64,000 bases of DNA from Acidobacteriota bacterium (GTDB lineage: Bacteria; Acidobacteriota; Terriglobia; UBA7540): the NCBI GenBank assembly GCA_021787735.1, contig JAJYLL010000004.1, forward strand, positions 1 to 64,000. The letters are read 5' to 3'. The notes beneath the pieces are model-generated. The model was not told where the DNA came from, did not search any database, and saw nothing but the letters and a program-made list of their open reading frames with translations. Position numbers and translations under genes: made by a program. Shown piece after piece: positions 33,115 to 42,087 of this stretch; the first letter of the stretch is position 1; each line of letters begins with the position of its first letter.

Positions 33115-36100
33115 ATGAATCAGGCTCAAAAGAAACTCATTTGGATATTCGCTGCGCTGGTTGCTGCCACCGTTGTTCCTTTTCTTCTAGTGCAAAGGCG
33201 GTCGTCCGCCCACCCTGGCCGCAGTGTGGCAAGCCCGCAGGCGCGTCCTTCTACGGGCGCCGCTACGCTCCAGACATACCGCAACGTGGGCAGAGCGTAT
33301 TACGAGCAGGGCAAGTACACGGAAGCTGCCGCGGAGTTCCAGAAAGTCGTGAAGTCCGGCCATGCCGTGGCCACCGACTACATGGACCTGGGTCTCGCCT
33401 ACACGCAAGCGAACAACCTGAACCCTGCGCTCGCCGCGCTGACTACGGCCAAGCAGATGGACCCCAAGCTCATTGCCATTGATTACAATCTGGGCATCCT
33501 CTACAAACGGGAGTTGCACTACGGGCCCGCCGTAGCCGAGTTCACGAAGGTCCTGGCCGTCGATCCCGACGATCCCGCCTCGCTCTTCAATCTGGGAACC
33601 GTTTACTTTGCCGAGCGGAAAATGGACCTGGCTCTCCAGACGCACGAGCGCCTGAACAGGATGGGCTTTGCCCGCGGCCAGAACTTTTATGTCGCGTCCC
33701 TGTTCCGCACCTTTACCCTGCTGGTCCGCATGGGCCAGCGGGCGCAAGCGCAAAAAATGCTCAACCTCCACCAGGAGTACGCCGACCGCCTGCCTAGCGT
33801 CTCGCTCCAGAGTCCCGCCCTTGAGAAGGGCAAGTACGGCGTGATCATTGCCCCCGCCGTGGCGCCGGTCCGTGTGGGTGGTGGTGCGGCAATGCGGCCC
33901 GTCACCTTCCGCGACATCAGTTCCGGACTGGGAATCCCGCTGCGCGGATTCCCCGACCACGCAGAATCCGGTGATTCCCTTGAAATCAAGAGCGCCGATT
34001 ACTCCGCCGATTTTGCCCGCACCAAATTGCTGCCGCTGATGGGTGTTTCAATCGCCGCCGGCGACTATGACGGCGATTTCCACAAGGACCTCTACGTTAC
34101 GGATCCTGCCGGCAAGAACCATCTCTACCACAACAATGGCAATGGCGTTTTCCAGGACGTCACGGCCAAGGCTGGCGTTGAGGGCCCGGCGGACGCAGTT
34201 TCCGCCACTTTCGCCGACTACGACAACAGCGGCTATCCCAGCCTGTTTGTTGCCGGACTCGGCGGCGTCCACCTTTACAAAAACAACGGGAACGGCACAT
34301 TCACCGACGTCACGGAAAAGGCCGGGCTGAAGCCCCGGCCCGGCGAAATCGATACGCGCGCTTTGCTTTTTGACGGCAACAACGACGGGCTGCTCGACCT
34401 GGTAGTGACCGGCTACACCAACCTGAACAATCCGCCACACAAGCCCAGCTTTCGCTTTCCGGACGACTTTCTACCCTCCCGCATTCACTACTACCGCAAC
34501 AACGGCAACGGAACTTTCACTGATATCACGGCGTCCACGGGCCTTGAGTCCGTCCGGGGGCGCTTCCGCAACGTCCTGTTTGCCGACTTTTTCGGTAACG
34601 GCTATCCGGACCTGCTGTTCCTGCGTGATGACGGCGCGCCGCTCCTCTTTGAAAACCTCGGTAGCGATAAGTTTGTGGACCGCTCGCGCGAGGCGGGTCC
34701 CGCCTTCAGCAAAGCCACGGCGCTTGTCGGCGCTATTGCCGATTTCGACCACGACGGCAGGTTCGACATTGCGCTGTGGACCACGGCAGGCTGCGAAGTG
34801 CTCAGAAACAATGGCGACGGCAATTTCACGCCTATCGCAGGGATCCCCACGATCAAGCCGCCTGCTCCGCTGCTGGCTTTCCGCGGACTTGCAGCCGACA
34901 TCACCGGCAACAGCTATCAGGACCTGCTGGTGGCCGACTCCGCCGGAAAACTGCACCTGCTGGCCAACCGGATGGGGCGCTTCCACGACGGAACGCTGCA
35001 CTTGCCTGAATCCGCGTCTGATAGGATTGCCTCGCTCAGCGCCACATGGCTGGGCAAACCTGGAGTCCTGGATCTGTTCGGAACCACTCGGAGCGGGAAA
35101 CCGGCCGCATGGGCCAAGACCGGCCCCACCGGACACTGGCTGGAAATCAGGATGCAAGGCTCCAAAAGCAATAAGCCCGGCGTAGGTTCGGAAGTTGAAC
35201 TGAAGCAGGGAGATTTTTACGACAAGCTGCTGATCACCGGCGGGCCGGCTTACGTTTACACGGGCAACCTGGCCAAGCTGGATGTGGTGCGCGCTACCTG
35301 GCCTACGCAGGTCATTGAAAACAAACTGAACGTTGTCACCAACACTGCCATTCGCTTCCGCGAGGCGTCACGGCTCGCCAGTTCCTGCCCCTTGCTTTAC
35401 GCCTGGAACGGCAGGCAGTTTGTCTTTGTCACCGACATTCTGGGCGTGGGGCCGCTCGGCGAACTCGGCCCGGACGGTACCCGCATCAAGCCGTATCCGC
35501 GTGAGTTCGTCCGACTCCCCGGCACGCTGCGCGAGCGCGACGGGAATTACGAGTTCCGCATGACTGATGAGTTGCGCGAAGTGGATTACTTTGACCGGCT
35601 TCGCCTGATCGCCGTCGATCATCCCGCGGCAGAAAAGGTCTACTCAGACGAAATCTACTCCTCCACCCCGACCGCGCCCAGGCTCTACGCGGTCTCAAAT
35701 GAGCACCTGCCGCTTTCGGCGGTGGACGACCACGGCGACAACGTCTTGCCGCTGATCAGCAAAGTCGATCACCGCTATCCGCACAATTTCCAGCATCTGC
35801 GGATTCCGGGCATGGCAAAGCTCCATTCGCTTACGCTCGACCTCGGCAAACCGTCCGACGCGCGTCGCGTCTCGTTGTGGCTGACAGGCTGGGTATTCTG
35901 GACGGACTCGAACGGGTCGCGGGCGCTGATGCACAACCCCGGCACCCCTATGGTTTCACCTTACCTTCAGGTCCGCAACACCCAGGGCAAATGGGTCACC
36001 GTCATTCCCGACATGGGCCTGCCCAGCGGCACCAATCGCACCATCCGCGTTGACCTGACGGGCAAATTCCTTTCCCCGGACCACCATGTCCGCATCGTCA

Positions 36101-36660
36101 CCAACCTGTGTGTTTATTGGGACCGCATCTTCTACACCACCAACGACCGCGTGGTCCAGCCGGCATCGGAAATCGCGCCGGAATACGCCAACCTCCACTA
36201 TCGCGGCTTCTCCACGCCGGTGAGCGACCCGACCCACATCAGGCCGGACTATTTCGAATACGCCTCGTTGATGAACCACGCGCCCTGGAACCCCATGCGC
36301 GGCCTTTATACGCGGTATGGAAACGTCAATGAACTGCTGCGCAAGGCAGATAACCACCTGGTTGTGATGTCAACCGGAGACGAGATGACGGTGCGGTTCA
36401 GCGCGGCGGCGTTCCCGCCGCTGCGGCCGGGCTGGGTGCGGTCATTCTTCCTGGACGCCACCGGCTATGCCAAAGACGGCGAACCCAACACGGCGTTCTC
36501 CGCAACGGTGGGGCCGCTTCCCTTCCGCTCCATGTCAAACTATCCACCGGGACCGCAGGACCACGCGCCCAACAGCCCCGCTTATCGGGAATATCTACGG
36601 AAGTATCAGACGCGGCCGTCTTACCAGTTGATTCCTTCACTGGCGCCGCCCGTGGATTGA
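33115..36660 (+). CDS. giant TPR / FG-GAP / ASPIC-UnbV surface protein
   Basis: An 1181-residue protein. Residues 8-26 form a signal or anchor helix (LIWIFAALVAATVVPFLLVQ). TPR repeats span about 50-215 (YRNVGRAYYEQGKYTEAAAE, then YMDLGLAYTQANNLNPALAA). Six FG-GAP/VCBS calcium loops follow from about 317 to 600: GDYDGDFHKDLYV, ADYDNSGYPSLFV, FDGNNDGLLDLVV, ADFFGNGYPDLLF, ADFDHDGRFDIAL and ADITGNSYQDLLV. Near 680-745 is an ASPIC/UnbV-like segment (PGVGSEVELKQGDFYDKLLI, LDVVRATWPTQ). The last 430 residues form an additional beta-rich region that I do not recognise (VSLWLTGWVFWTDSNGS). Related CRTAC1-like proteins are exported and bind calcium or glycans; no enzyme activity is evident. Confidence 0.85.
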   Translation: MNQAQKKLIWIFAALVAATVVPFLLVQRRSSAHPGRSVASPQARPSTGAATLQTYRNVGRAYYEQGKYTEAAAEFQKVVKSGHAVATDYMDLGLAYTQANNLNPALAALTTAKQMDPKLIAIDYNLGILYKRELHYGPAVAEFTKVLAVDPDDPASLFNLGTVYFAERKMDLALQTHERLNRMGFARGQNFYVASLFRTFTLLVRMGQRAQAQKMLNLHQEYADRLPSVSLQSPALEKGKYGVIIAPAVAPVRVGGGAAMRPVTFRDISSGLGIPLRGFPDHAESGDSLEIKSADYSADFARTKLLPLMGVSIAAGDYDGDFHKDLYVTDPAGKNHLYHNNGNGVFQDVTAKAGVEGPADAVSATFADYDNSGYPSLFVAGLGGVHLYKNNGNGTFTDVTEKAGLKPRPGEIDTRALLFDGNNDGLLDLVVTGYTNLNNPPHKPSFRFPDDFLPSRIHYYRNNGNGTFTDITASTGLESVRGRFRNVLFADFFGNGYPDLLFLRDDGAPLLFENLGSDKFVDRSREAGPAFSKATALVGAIADFDHDGRFDIALWTTAGCEVLRNNGDGNFTPIAGIPTIKPPAPLLAFRGLAADITGNSYQDLLVADSAGKLHLLANRMGRFHDGTLHLPESASDRIASLSATWLGKPGVLDLFGTTRSGKPAAWAKTGPTGHWLEIRMQGSKSNKPGVGSEVELKQGDFYDKLLITGGPAYVYTGNLAKLDVVRATWPTQVIENKLNVVTNTAIRFREASRLASSCPLLYAWNGRQFVFVTDILGVGPLGELGPDGTRIKPYPREFVRLPGTLRERDGNYEFRMTDELREVDYFDRLRLIAVDHPAAEKVYSDEIYSSTPTAPRLYAVSNEHLPLSAVDDHGDNVLPLISKVDHRYPHNFQHLRIPGMAKLHSLTLDLGKPSDARRVSLWLTGWVFWTDSNGSRALMHNPGTPMVSPYLQVRNTQGKWVTVIPDMGLPSGTNRTIRVDLTGKFLSPDHHVRIVTNLCVYWDRIFYTTNDRVVQPASEIAPEYANLHYRGFSTPVSDPTHIRPDYFEYASLMNHAPWNPMRGLYTRYGNVNELLRKADNHLVVMSTGDEMTVRFSAAAFPPLRPGWVRSFFLDATGYAKDGEPNTAFSATVGPLPFRSMSNYPPGPQDHAPNSPAYREYLRKYQTRPSYQLIPSLAPPVD

Positions 36661-36896
36661 CGCGAAGCAACCGGATGCAAAGGGGGTGGGATCAAGACCG
36701 CACAAGGCATTGGAATCGCGGGTGCGGTCCCGTAAAATCTTTATTGCAGGCTGGCCCTCAGCCGCGCACTGTATTGCCAGGCCGTTGCGCGCAAGCCTCG
36801 CACCGCTGAGGCGCACCCCCGAACGGCGCCGCTTTGCCGCTTGCCGCTCGCGGCCCGCCAGCCCCGCACCTTTAGATCAGCACCTGGGCCGTCCGC

Positions 36897-37151
36897 CTAT
36901 TGAACACGCGGAGTCTCCGCGCTCGTGAGCTGAGCGGCCGGAGCCAGAAGTCCCAGTCCCTGCAAAAGGAAGATCGTGCGCTGCGCGGCCCCTCGCCATA
37001 CAAGCTGGCAGCTTTCTCCCTGACAGTTCTGGACGTAGACATCCCCTCCCGAATACTCCAGGCTGCAGTTCTTGAACACGCAGTTGACAAACACGCCCTC
37101 ATCGAGGTTTACATGCTGATTTTCAAACGTTTTGTCTTCGTATCGAGTCAT
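36897..37151 (-). CDS. small pentapeptide-like conserved protein
   Basis: An 84-residue soluble protein: MTRYEDKTFENQHVNLDEGV then FVNCVFKNCSLEYSGGDVYV and QNCQGESCQLVWRGAAQRTI. The F-x-N-C-x-F-x-N-C-x-L spacing suggests a short right-handed beta-helix like pentapeptide-repeat proteins, ending in a helix (IFLLQGLGLLAP). I recognise similar small proteins in many bacteria, but their function is not known. No strong ribosome-binding site precedes the ATG. Confidence 0.6.
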   Translation of the reverse strand: MTRYEDKTFENQHVNLDEGVFVNCVFKNCSLEYSGGDVYVQNCQGESCQLVWRGAAQRTIFLLQGLGLLAPAAQLTSAETPRVQ

Positions 37152-37385
37152 ACTTACGAACCAGATTCTCTATTGAAGCATCGGGGAATTTCAACACATG
37201 CCAGGCTCATCCAGCGGTTGCACAAAAACACGAGGCTCTTGTACAACCGCAAACGACTGAGACTATCATTTGGCGTCCCCGGATGCAATCTTTCATCGGC
37301 CGGTAATAACCCGCCATTGACTTTTTTAAACAGTACCCAATGCCCTGCTCCGCCGCGTTCATCCAGCGCCACAACGGGAAGAAGC

Positions 37386-38303
37386 TTACACCTGCGCCGC
37401 GGCCGCTTTCGCCGTACCGATTGCACAGGGATGGGCCGCCGGCCGGCAAACCATGCCGGTTATCCGGCTGCGCAACCTTGCCAAGGCCCCGGAATGCAAC
37501 TGCGAGACTCGCGACTCATCAATACCAAGCCGATCCCCAATCTGTTTCATCGTCAATGCCTGCCGATAATAGAGGGTAATAATGGACCGCTCTCGTTCCG
37601 AGAGGGAACCAAGAGCGCGAGCCAGCAGCGCTCGCTGTTCTTGGCGGTAGCAGAGCTCGAAGGGGCTGTCCGCCGTTGCGGCTGGCAGGTCCTCTTCATT
37701 GACGCGCCTACTGCCCTCCTGCACAAAGTGCCCGCCCGCGCCTTCAAAGCCCATGCGCTGCAATTCCACCACTCGTTCGTACCACTGCGCAAGGCCCATC
37801 CCCATGGCGTTTGCCACTTCGGCGTCGCCCACCGACCGCCCAAGCTTGCGCTCCAGCGCCTGGCAGGTGGATTCGATTTTCTTCATCCGCCGGCGCATGT
37901 CGCGGGAGGCATGGTCCTGGTCACGAAGCGAATCGAGGATGGCGCCGCGAATCCGGTAACGAGCGTAACTCTCAATCGTGACCCCCTTGGCGGAGTCAAA
38001 TTTGCTGACGGCATCAATCAATCCCACGGTTCCGTCGCTCATGAGGTCATCAAGTTCCATGTGTGCCGGCAGACGCCCACGGAGTTGATGTGCCACTCGC
38101 CTTACCAGCGGCAGAAGCTGAACCACCTGATCGTTGCAGTCACCAGCGCCATGCGAAGGCCCGCGCTTCTGACTGTTGTGAAATGCTCTGCCCGAACAGT
38201 CCTGGCTGCTGCGCGACCTCATAGCCGCGCCGCGCTGACCGCAGGCGTGGTTTTCATTACGATGCTCGGGCCTACCCGAAAGAACCGCAAATTGCATTGC
38301 CAT
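37386..38303 (-). CDS. FliA/WhiG-type (sigma-28) RNA polymerase sigma factor
   Basis: A 305-residue sigma factor from the ATG at 38303, with GAGGGGG 8 bases upstream. The first 60 residues are Arg/Gln-rich and unrelated to the family. Region 2 follows: VVQLLPLVRRVAHQLRGRLP, HMELDDLMSDGTVGLIDAVS and GVTIESYARYRIRGAILDSL, then DHASRDMRRRMKKIE, typical of FliA. Region 3 is LERKLGRSVGDAEVANAMGM. Region 4 is LGSLSERERSIITLYYRQAL with the helix-turn-helix MKQIGDRLGIDESRVSQLHS. No flagellar, chemotaxis or anti-sigma (FlgM) gene lies in the window, so its regulon is unknown. Confidence 0.9.
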   Translation of the reverse strand: MAMQFAVLSGRPEHRNENHACGQRGAAMRSRSSQDCSGRAFHNSQKRGPSHGAGDCNDQVVQLLPLVRRVAHQLRGRLPAHMELDDLMSDGTVGLIDAVSKFDSAKGVTIESYARYRIRGAILDSLRDQDHASRDMRRRMKKIESTCQALERKLGRSVGDAEVANAMGMGLAQWYERVVELQRMGFEGAGGHFVQEGSRRVNEEDLPAATADSPFELCYRQEQRALLARALGSLSERERSIITLYYRQALTMKQIGDRLGIDESRVSQLHSGALARLRSRITGMVCRPAAHPCAIGTAKAAAAQV

Positions 38304-39190
38304 CTTCACACCCCCTCTTTCTCGTTCTGCGCATGTTTCCACGGCGCGCCGAGTTCTGTTATTTGCCGACCGCCGCGTGCATCTTTCTTAAAGGCACGCA
38401 ACGGGCCAACTCGACATCGAGGCTAGAATATGTCAGCCTGGAGGGACCGGTGGGCTGTAGATTGCTGCTGAGAATGGCAGTGGCAAAGTCCAATGATCAG
38501 ATGCTACAGGGCTGGTGAGGATTTTACGCGTGGCTGCTAACATGCTCCATATCAATACGTTATTAACACATCACTTGCCAGATGTGAAGCGCCGAATACG
38601 GCGGCCCACGACGGGCAGCCTCCGTATTCCAGCGCCCTGAACGAAGTGAATTTGACGGGCAGACAACCTGACTGCATATGCCGCCGGGGAAACCAAGAAA
38701 GGGCTAGACAATCTCAAAACGGGAAACTGTGATTGCGTGGGATCAACGAATCGGCGCTACACAACTAAGAGAGTTCTAATGAGAAACTGCTATTGTTTTA
38801 CTGGTGTGACGCACACAGGGCGCGGCGAAAAAGAAGAGCGAGTTCGCCGAGTCCCAAAACAGGAACAATTCCCATTTTGGGAATTGCAACTCCCTCACGC
38901 CCCGATCAAATTTCTTGGTTCATTTAAGACGCGCAAAGCGAACGCCGGATATACCGTTGCGGCAATTCGTTGCCGCGTACAGTCCTCTCGCAGACGGGGC
39001 GAAGTCAGGCCGCATGGCCATGTTTTATTGCTGCGACTTCGTTCTGGCCGGCATCCCGTGATCAGCCGTGACAGGCTTCGACACGGATTTCACAACCGGT
39101 ACCCAGCACACCTCAGCAATAAAAATCTTTCACCCGATGAAACCGCAAACGCGAAGCCGGGAGCAGGAAGCAATTCTTCCCCGGCCACAT
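38304..39190. other. long intergenic region between the sigma factor and treY
   Basis: About 890 bases. A plus-strand frame of 188 codons (38737-39303) runs into treY, but it has no recognisable motif and no good ribosome-binding site, so it is not annotated. One perfect hairpin at 38866-38886 stands out. TATTAACACATC-type sequence near 38560 may be part of the sigma-gene promoter. Confidence 0.45.
38866..38886. repeat. perfect 9-bp hairpin
   Basis: CAATTCCCA (38866-38874), loop TTT, TGGGAATTG (38878-38886). It is GC-poor and could be an operator or a repeat fragment; no gene start is within 300 bases. Confidence 0.5.
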
Positions 39191-42082
39191 TCAGTCCGAG
39201 GCAGGCTCCAGCAGCACAACAGGGAACTTTTGCAGACTTGAGCCTAACGGTAATAACGGTTGCCCGCGCGAAACACGATGGGGCACAACCACACCCCCCG
39301 TGAATACATTTCTCCACCTGCGGGGAGCTTCACGCGGAAGAAGAATCCGCAGATCGGGCCATGAATCCTTAGGCGCAATCGCATTCTGTTGACGGAGCAG
39401 TCCGGCGACCAGCCTCGGCACCGCGACAATCGCCCAGACTTTCCGTCGGCGTCGCGCAAACGCCACAACATGTTCGCGCCGCTTCCCTGCTCCCTCAAGC
39501 GGCACGTACTCACCATCGGCAAACAACTCGTTGTGCCCGCAGCGGAAGGTGAGAGCTTTGCGAATCAAATACATCTTGATCCGCCCATCCTGCCAATTCT
39601 GCACCAGGTCTCGCAACAATTCGTCGCGCCCTTCTGCTTCGCGCGCTTTCAGTTCCTCCACAATGCGAACCCGGCGCTCGAAATCAACCGGCCGTCGGTT
39701 GTCAGGATCGACAAGGCTGAAATCCCATAACTCAGTTCCCTGATAAAAGTCTGGAACTCCTGGGGAGGTAATTTTCAAAAGCGTCTGCGAAAGTGAGTTC
39801 AAATGGCCGTAATAGGCAACTGCTTTTTGCAGATCCAAGAAGTTGTCCAGGAACTCGTTCGCACCTTCCGAAGCGACGGACTTTCTTATAAAGGATTCAA
39901 CAGCGCTTTCGTACTCCAGGTCAGGATGAATCCAACTGCTGTGCACTTTGGCCTCACTCAGGGCCTTCTGCATAAAGGCGACCAGCCGATCAATGAAACA
40001 GGGCTCTTCGGATGGGTCGAGCGGCCAGGCACCCAGCATGGTCTGATACAGCAGGCATTCTTCGTTCGCGTCGGGCGCGAGTCGGCCCTTGCAGGCCGTT
40101 TTATAAGATTCGTTCCATTTGCTCCAGCGGTGCAGACGGGGCAGCCATGAACGGTCAATTTCCGCAAGCACGTTAATCCGAGCACGCACATCCTCACTTC
40201 GCTTGGTATCATGCGTTGAGGTAGCATTCATCGTGCCGGGCCAACGCTCCAACTTGTTCTGGTTGAAAGCGTGAAACGCAGCCACGTCGCATGGCAGCTT
40301 TCCCCTCAGCGAATCAGCACCGACCTCATTCAGAGAAATCAGACTGTTATAGATATAAGATGCGGTGTCTTCAAGACCCTTGGCCATTACGGGGCTGGAA
40401 AATTGCTGCCAATGCATGACAAACTGGAGCCAAGCTTTGCGCTGGGCCGCATCATCAGGTGGAGCATCAAGTCGCAGAAGGCGCTCCAGAAAATGCCATG
40501 CGGCTTCGCTGACTTCGTCCGGGGAGGTTCGGCTACGGGCTGCCTTGAAAGCAAAATCAAGGTACGCACGGTCGCGGTCACTAACGGAGAAATTCCTGAT
40601 ATACGTCCTGTATACCGGCAGACAGGCTGTTATTTCAACGAAGGCGAGAACCAGTTCTGGGTGGGGAATATCCCGCGCGTGGCGGTCCTGCGACGCCAGC
40701 GTTGCAAGTAAATCAGCAAAGCCAGCCAGTTCGCCGGCAAAGAGCTGATAAATCACTTGCTTGTTCTTCGAACGACTCACTTCCGCATAAGAAGTATCGC
40801 AACCAGTAAAGCGGCGAAAATCGTTATCGAGACGACGATACCCATCCGGATCAACAGACAACCCGTTCACCGCGTTCAGGAAATCGTACCCGGTTGTTCC
40901 TGCCACAGGCCAGTCGCCAGGCAGTGGTTCGTCGCGGCCCAGAATCTTCTCAACAACCAGGTATCGCTTTGCAGTGCCGAGGCCCACATCTTTTGTCGCG
41001 GTCGCTGACTGCAGGCGCTCCAGATAGCGCGCTGGATCGTACAGACCGTCCACGTGGTCTACACGAAGCCCGATAACATCTTCTTTCCTGGCAAGTTCAG
41101 TAATCAGGCGATGTCTATCCTCAAACACGCGAGGATCTTCAACCCTCAGGCCCACAAGCTCGTTGATATCAAAAAAGCGCCGGTAATTAATCTCCTCCGC
41201 CGCCTTCTTCCAGTTTGCCAACCGGTAAGCCTGGCCAGCCAAAAGACGGTCAAGCAGCTCAAAACTTTTGGCATCGCCCAGCAAACCATTAAAAACCCGC
41301 AACGTTTCATCCAGGCACTGTTTGACGACTGGCGAATGGTGATAGAGTTCCCACAAACGGTTCTTAATCCACTTTTGGGCCTCGCGTCGGCTGGCAATCC
41401 GATCATGGACGGGACCTTCTGGAGCTTTCAACCGCTTAACCGCGTCCACCACGCGAGACGTTTCATCAATTACGGCAGGATCAGCCTCCTTCTGGCCGCG
41501 CATTCCCTCCAGGCAGTGCTCAAGAATCACGCGGTATGTAATGGGATTCAGAGGAAACCTGTGGTCATAGTAACGAATATAAAAGCCATTCTCGTCGAGC
41601 TTGAGGCTTAACTCCTGGTTCTCAAGCACCTTTCCATAACGATCGCCCAGGACGGGCAACAGGACCTTGTTGTCCTGCAGAAACAGACTTTTTCGCGCCA
41701 GCGGATGCCAATCAATATCAAAATACCGGGCATACTCTGAAGAAGGACCATTCTCAAGCACGTCCATCCACCAGGGGTTCTCGGAGCTGGCGGCCATGTG
41801 GTTCGGCACAATGTCGAGCAGAAGCCCCATGCCGTAACTTTTCAGTTTGTGTACAAGTTCGTAGAATTCTTCCTCGGTCCCCAACTCCGAATTAATGCGA
41901 AAAGGATCGGCAACGTCGTAGCCGTGAGAACTTCCCTTCCCCGCTTTGAAACGTGGCGACTCATACAGGTGGGTGATACCCAGTTCATTCAGATAAGGAA
42001 CCAGATTTCTGGCATCTACAAAGCGGAAACTCAGACTGAATTGTATCCGGTATGTCGCCGCGGGAAGTGCCAGCAATTGCAT
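39191..42082 (-). CDS. treY: maltooligosyltrehalose synthase (GH13)
   Basis: A 963-residue enzyme from the ATG at 42082, 5 bases after the stop codon of the upstream GH57 gene. It opens LPAATYRIQFSLSFRFVDAR, the TreY signature. The GH13 barrel shows ITHLYESPRFKAGKGSSHGYD, LLLDIVPNHMAAS (region I), VIGLRVDHVDGLYDP (region II, catalytic Asp) and YLVVEKILGRDEPLPGDW (region III, catalytic Glu). NATSTHDTKRSEDVRARI is region IV. It converts the reducing end of maltooligosaccharides to an alpha,alpha-1,1 linkage for TreZ to cleave. It is the last gene of the glgE operon. Confidence 0.96.
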   Translation of the reverse strand: MQLLALPAATYRIQFSLSFRFVDARNLVPYLNELGITHLYESPRFKAGKGSSHGYDVADPFRINSELGTEEEFYELVHKLKSYGMGLLLDIVPNHMAASSENPWWMDVLENGPSSEYARYFDIDWHPLARKSLFLQDNKVLLPVLGDRYGKVLENQELSLKLDENGFYIRYYDHRFPLNPITYRVILEHCLEGMRGQKEADPAVIDETSRVVDAVKRLKAPEGPVHDRIASRREAQKWIKNRLWELYHHSPVVKQCLDETLRVFNGLLGDAKSFELLDRLLAGQAYRLANWKKAAEEINYRRFFDINELVGLRVEDPRVFEDRHRLITELARKEDVIGLRVDHVDGLYDPARYLERLQSATATKDVGLGTAKRYLVVEKILGRDEPLPGDWPVAGTTGYDFLNAVNGLSVDPDGYRRLDNDFRRFTGCDTSYAEVSRSKNKQVIYQLFAGELAGFADLLATLASQDRHARDIPHPELVLAFVEITACLPVYRTYIRNFSVSDRDRAYLDFAFKAARSRTSPDEVSEAAWHFLERLLRLDAPPDDAAQRKAWLQFVMHWQQFSSPVMAKGLEDTASYIYNSLISLNEVGADSLRGKLPCDVAAFHAFNQNKLERWPGTMNATSTHDTKRSEDVRARINVLAEIDRSWLPRLHRWSKWNESYKTACKGRLAPDANEECLLYQTMLGAWPLDPSEEPCFIDRLVAFMQKALSEAKVHSSWIHPDLEYESAVESFIRKSVASEGANEFLDNFLDLQKAVAYYGHLNSLSQTLLKITSPGVPDFYQGTELWDFSLVDPDNRRPVDFERRVRIVEELKAREAEGRDELLRDLVQNWQDGRIKMYLIRKALTFRCGHNELFADGEYVPLEGAGKRREHVVAFARRRRKVWAIVAVPRLVAGLLRQQNAIAPKDSWPDLRILLPREAPRRWRNVFTGGVVVPHRVSRGQPLLPLGSSLQKFPVVLLEPASD

Positions 42083-42087
42083 ATGCT

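Noticed and set aside
36900-38426. 508-codon plus-strand frame
   Set aside because: Runs opposite both the small pentapeptide-like gene and the sigma-28 gene, and its product matches nothing.
38737-39303. 188-codon plus-strand frame upstream of and into treY
   Set aside because: No recognisable motif, no ribosome-binding site, biased composition, and overlap with the treY 3' end.
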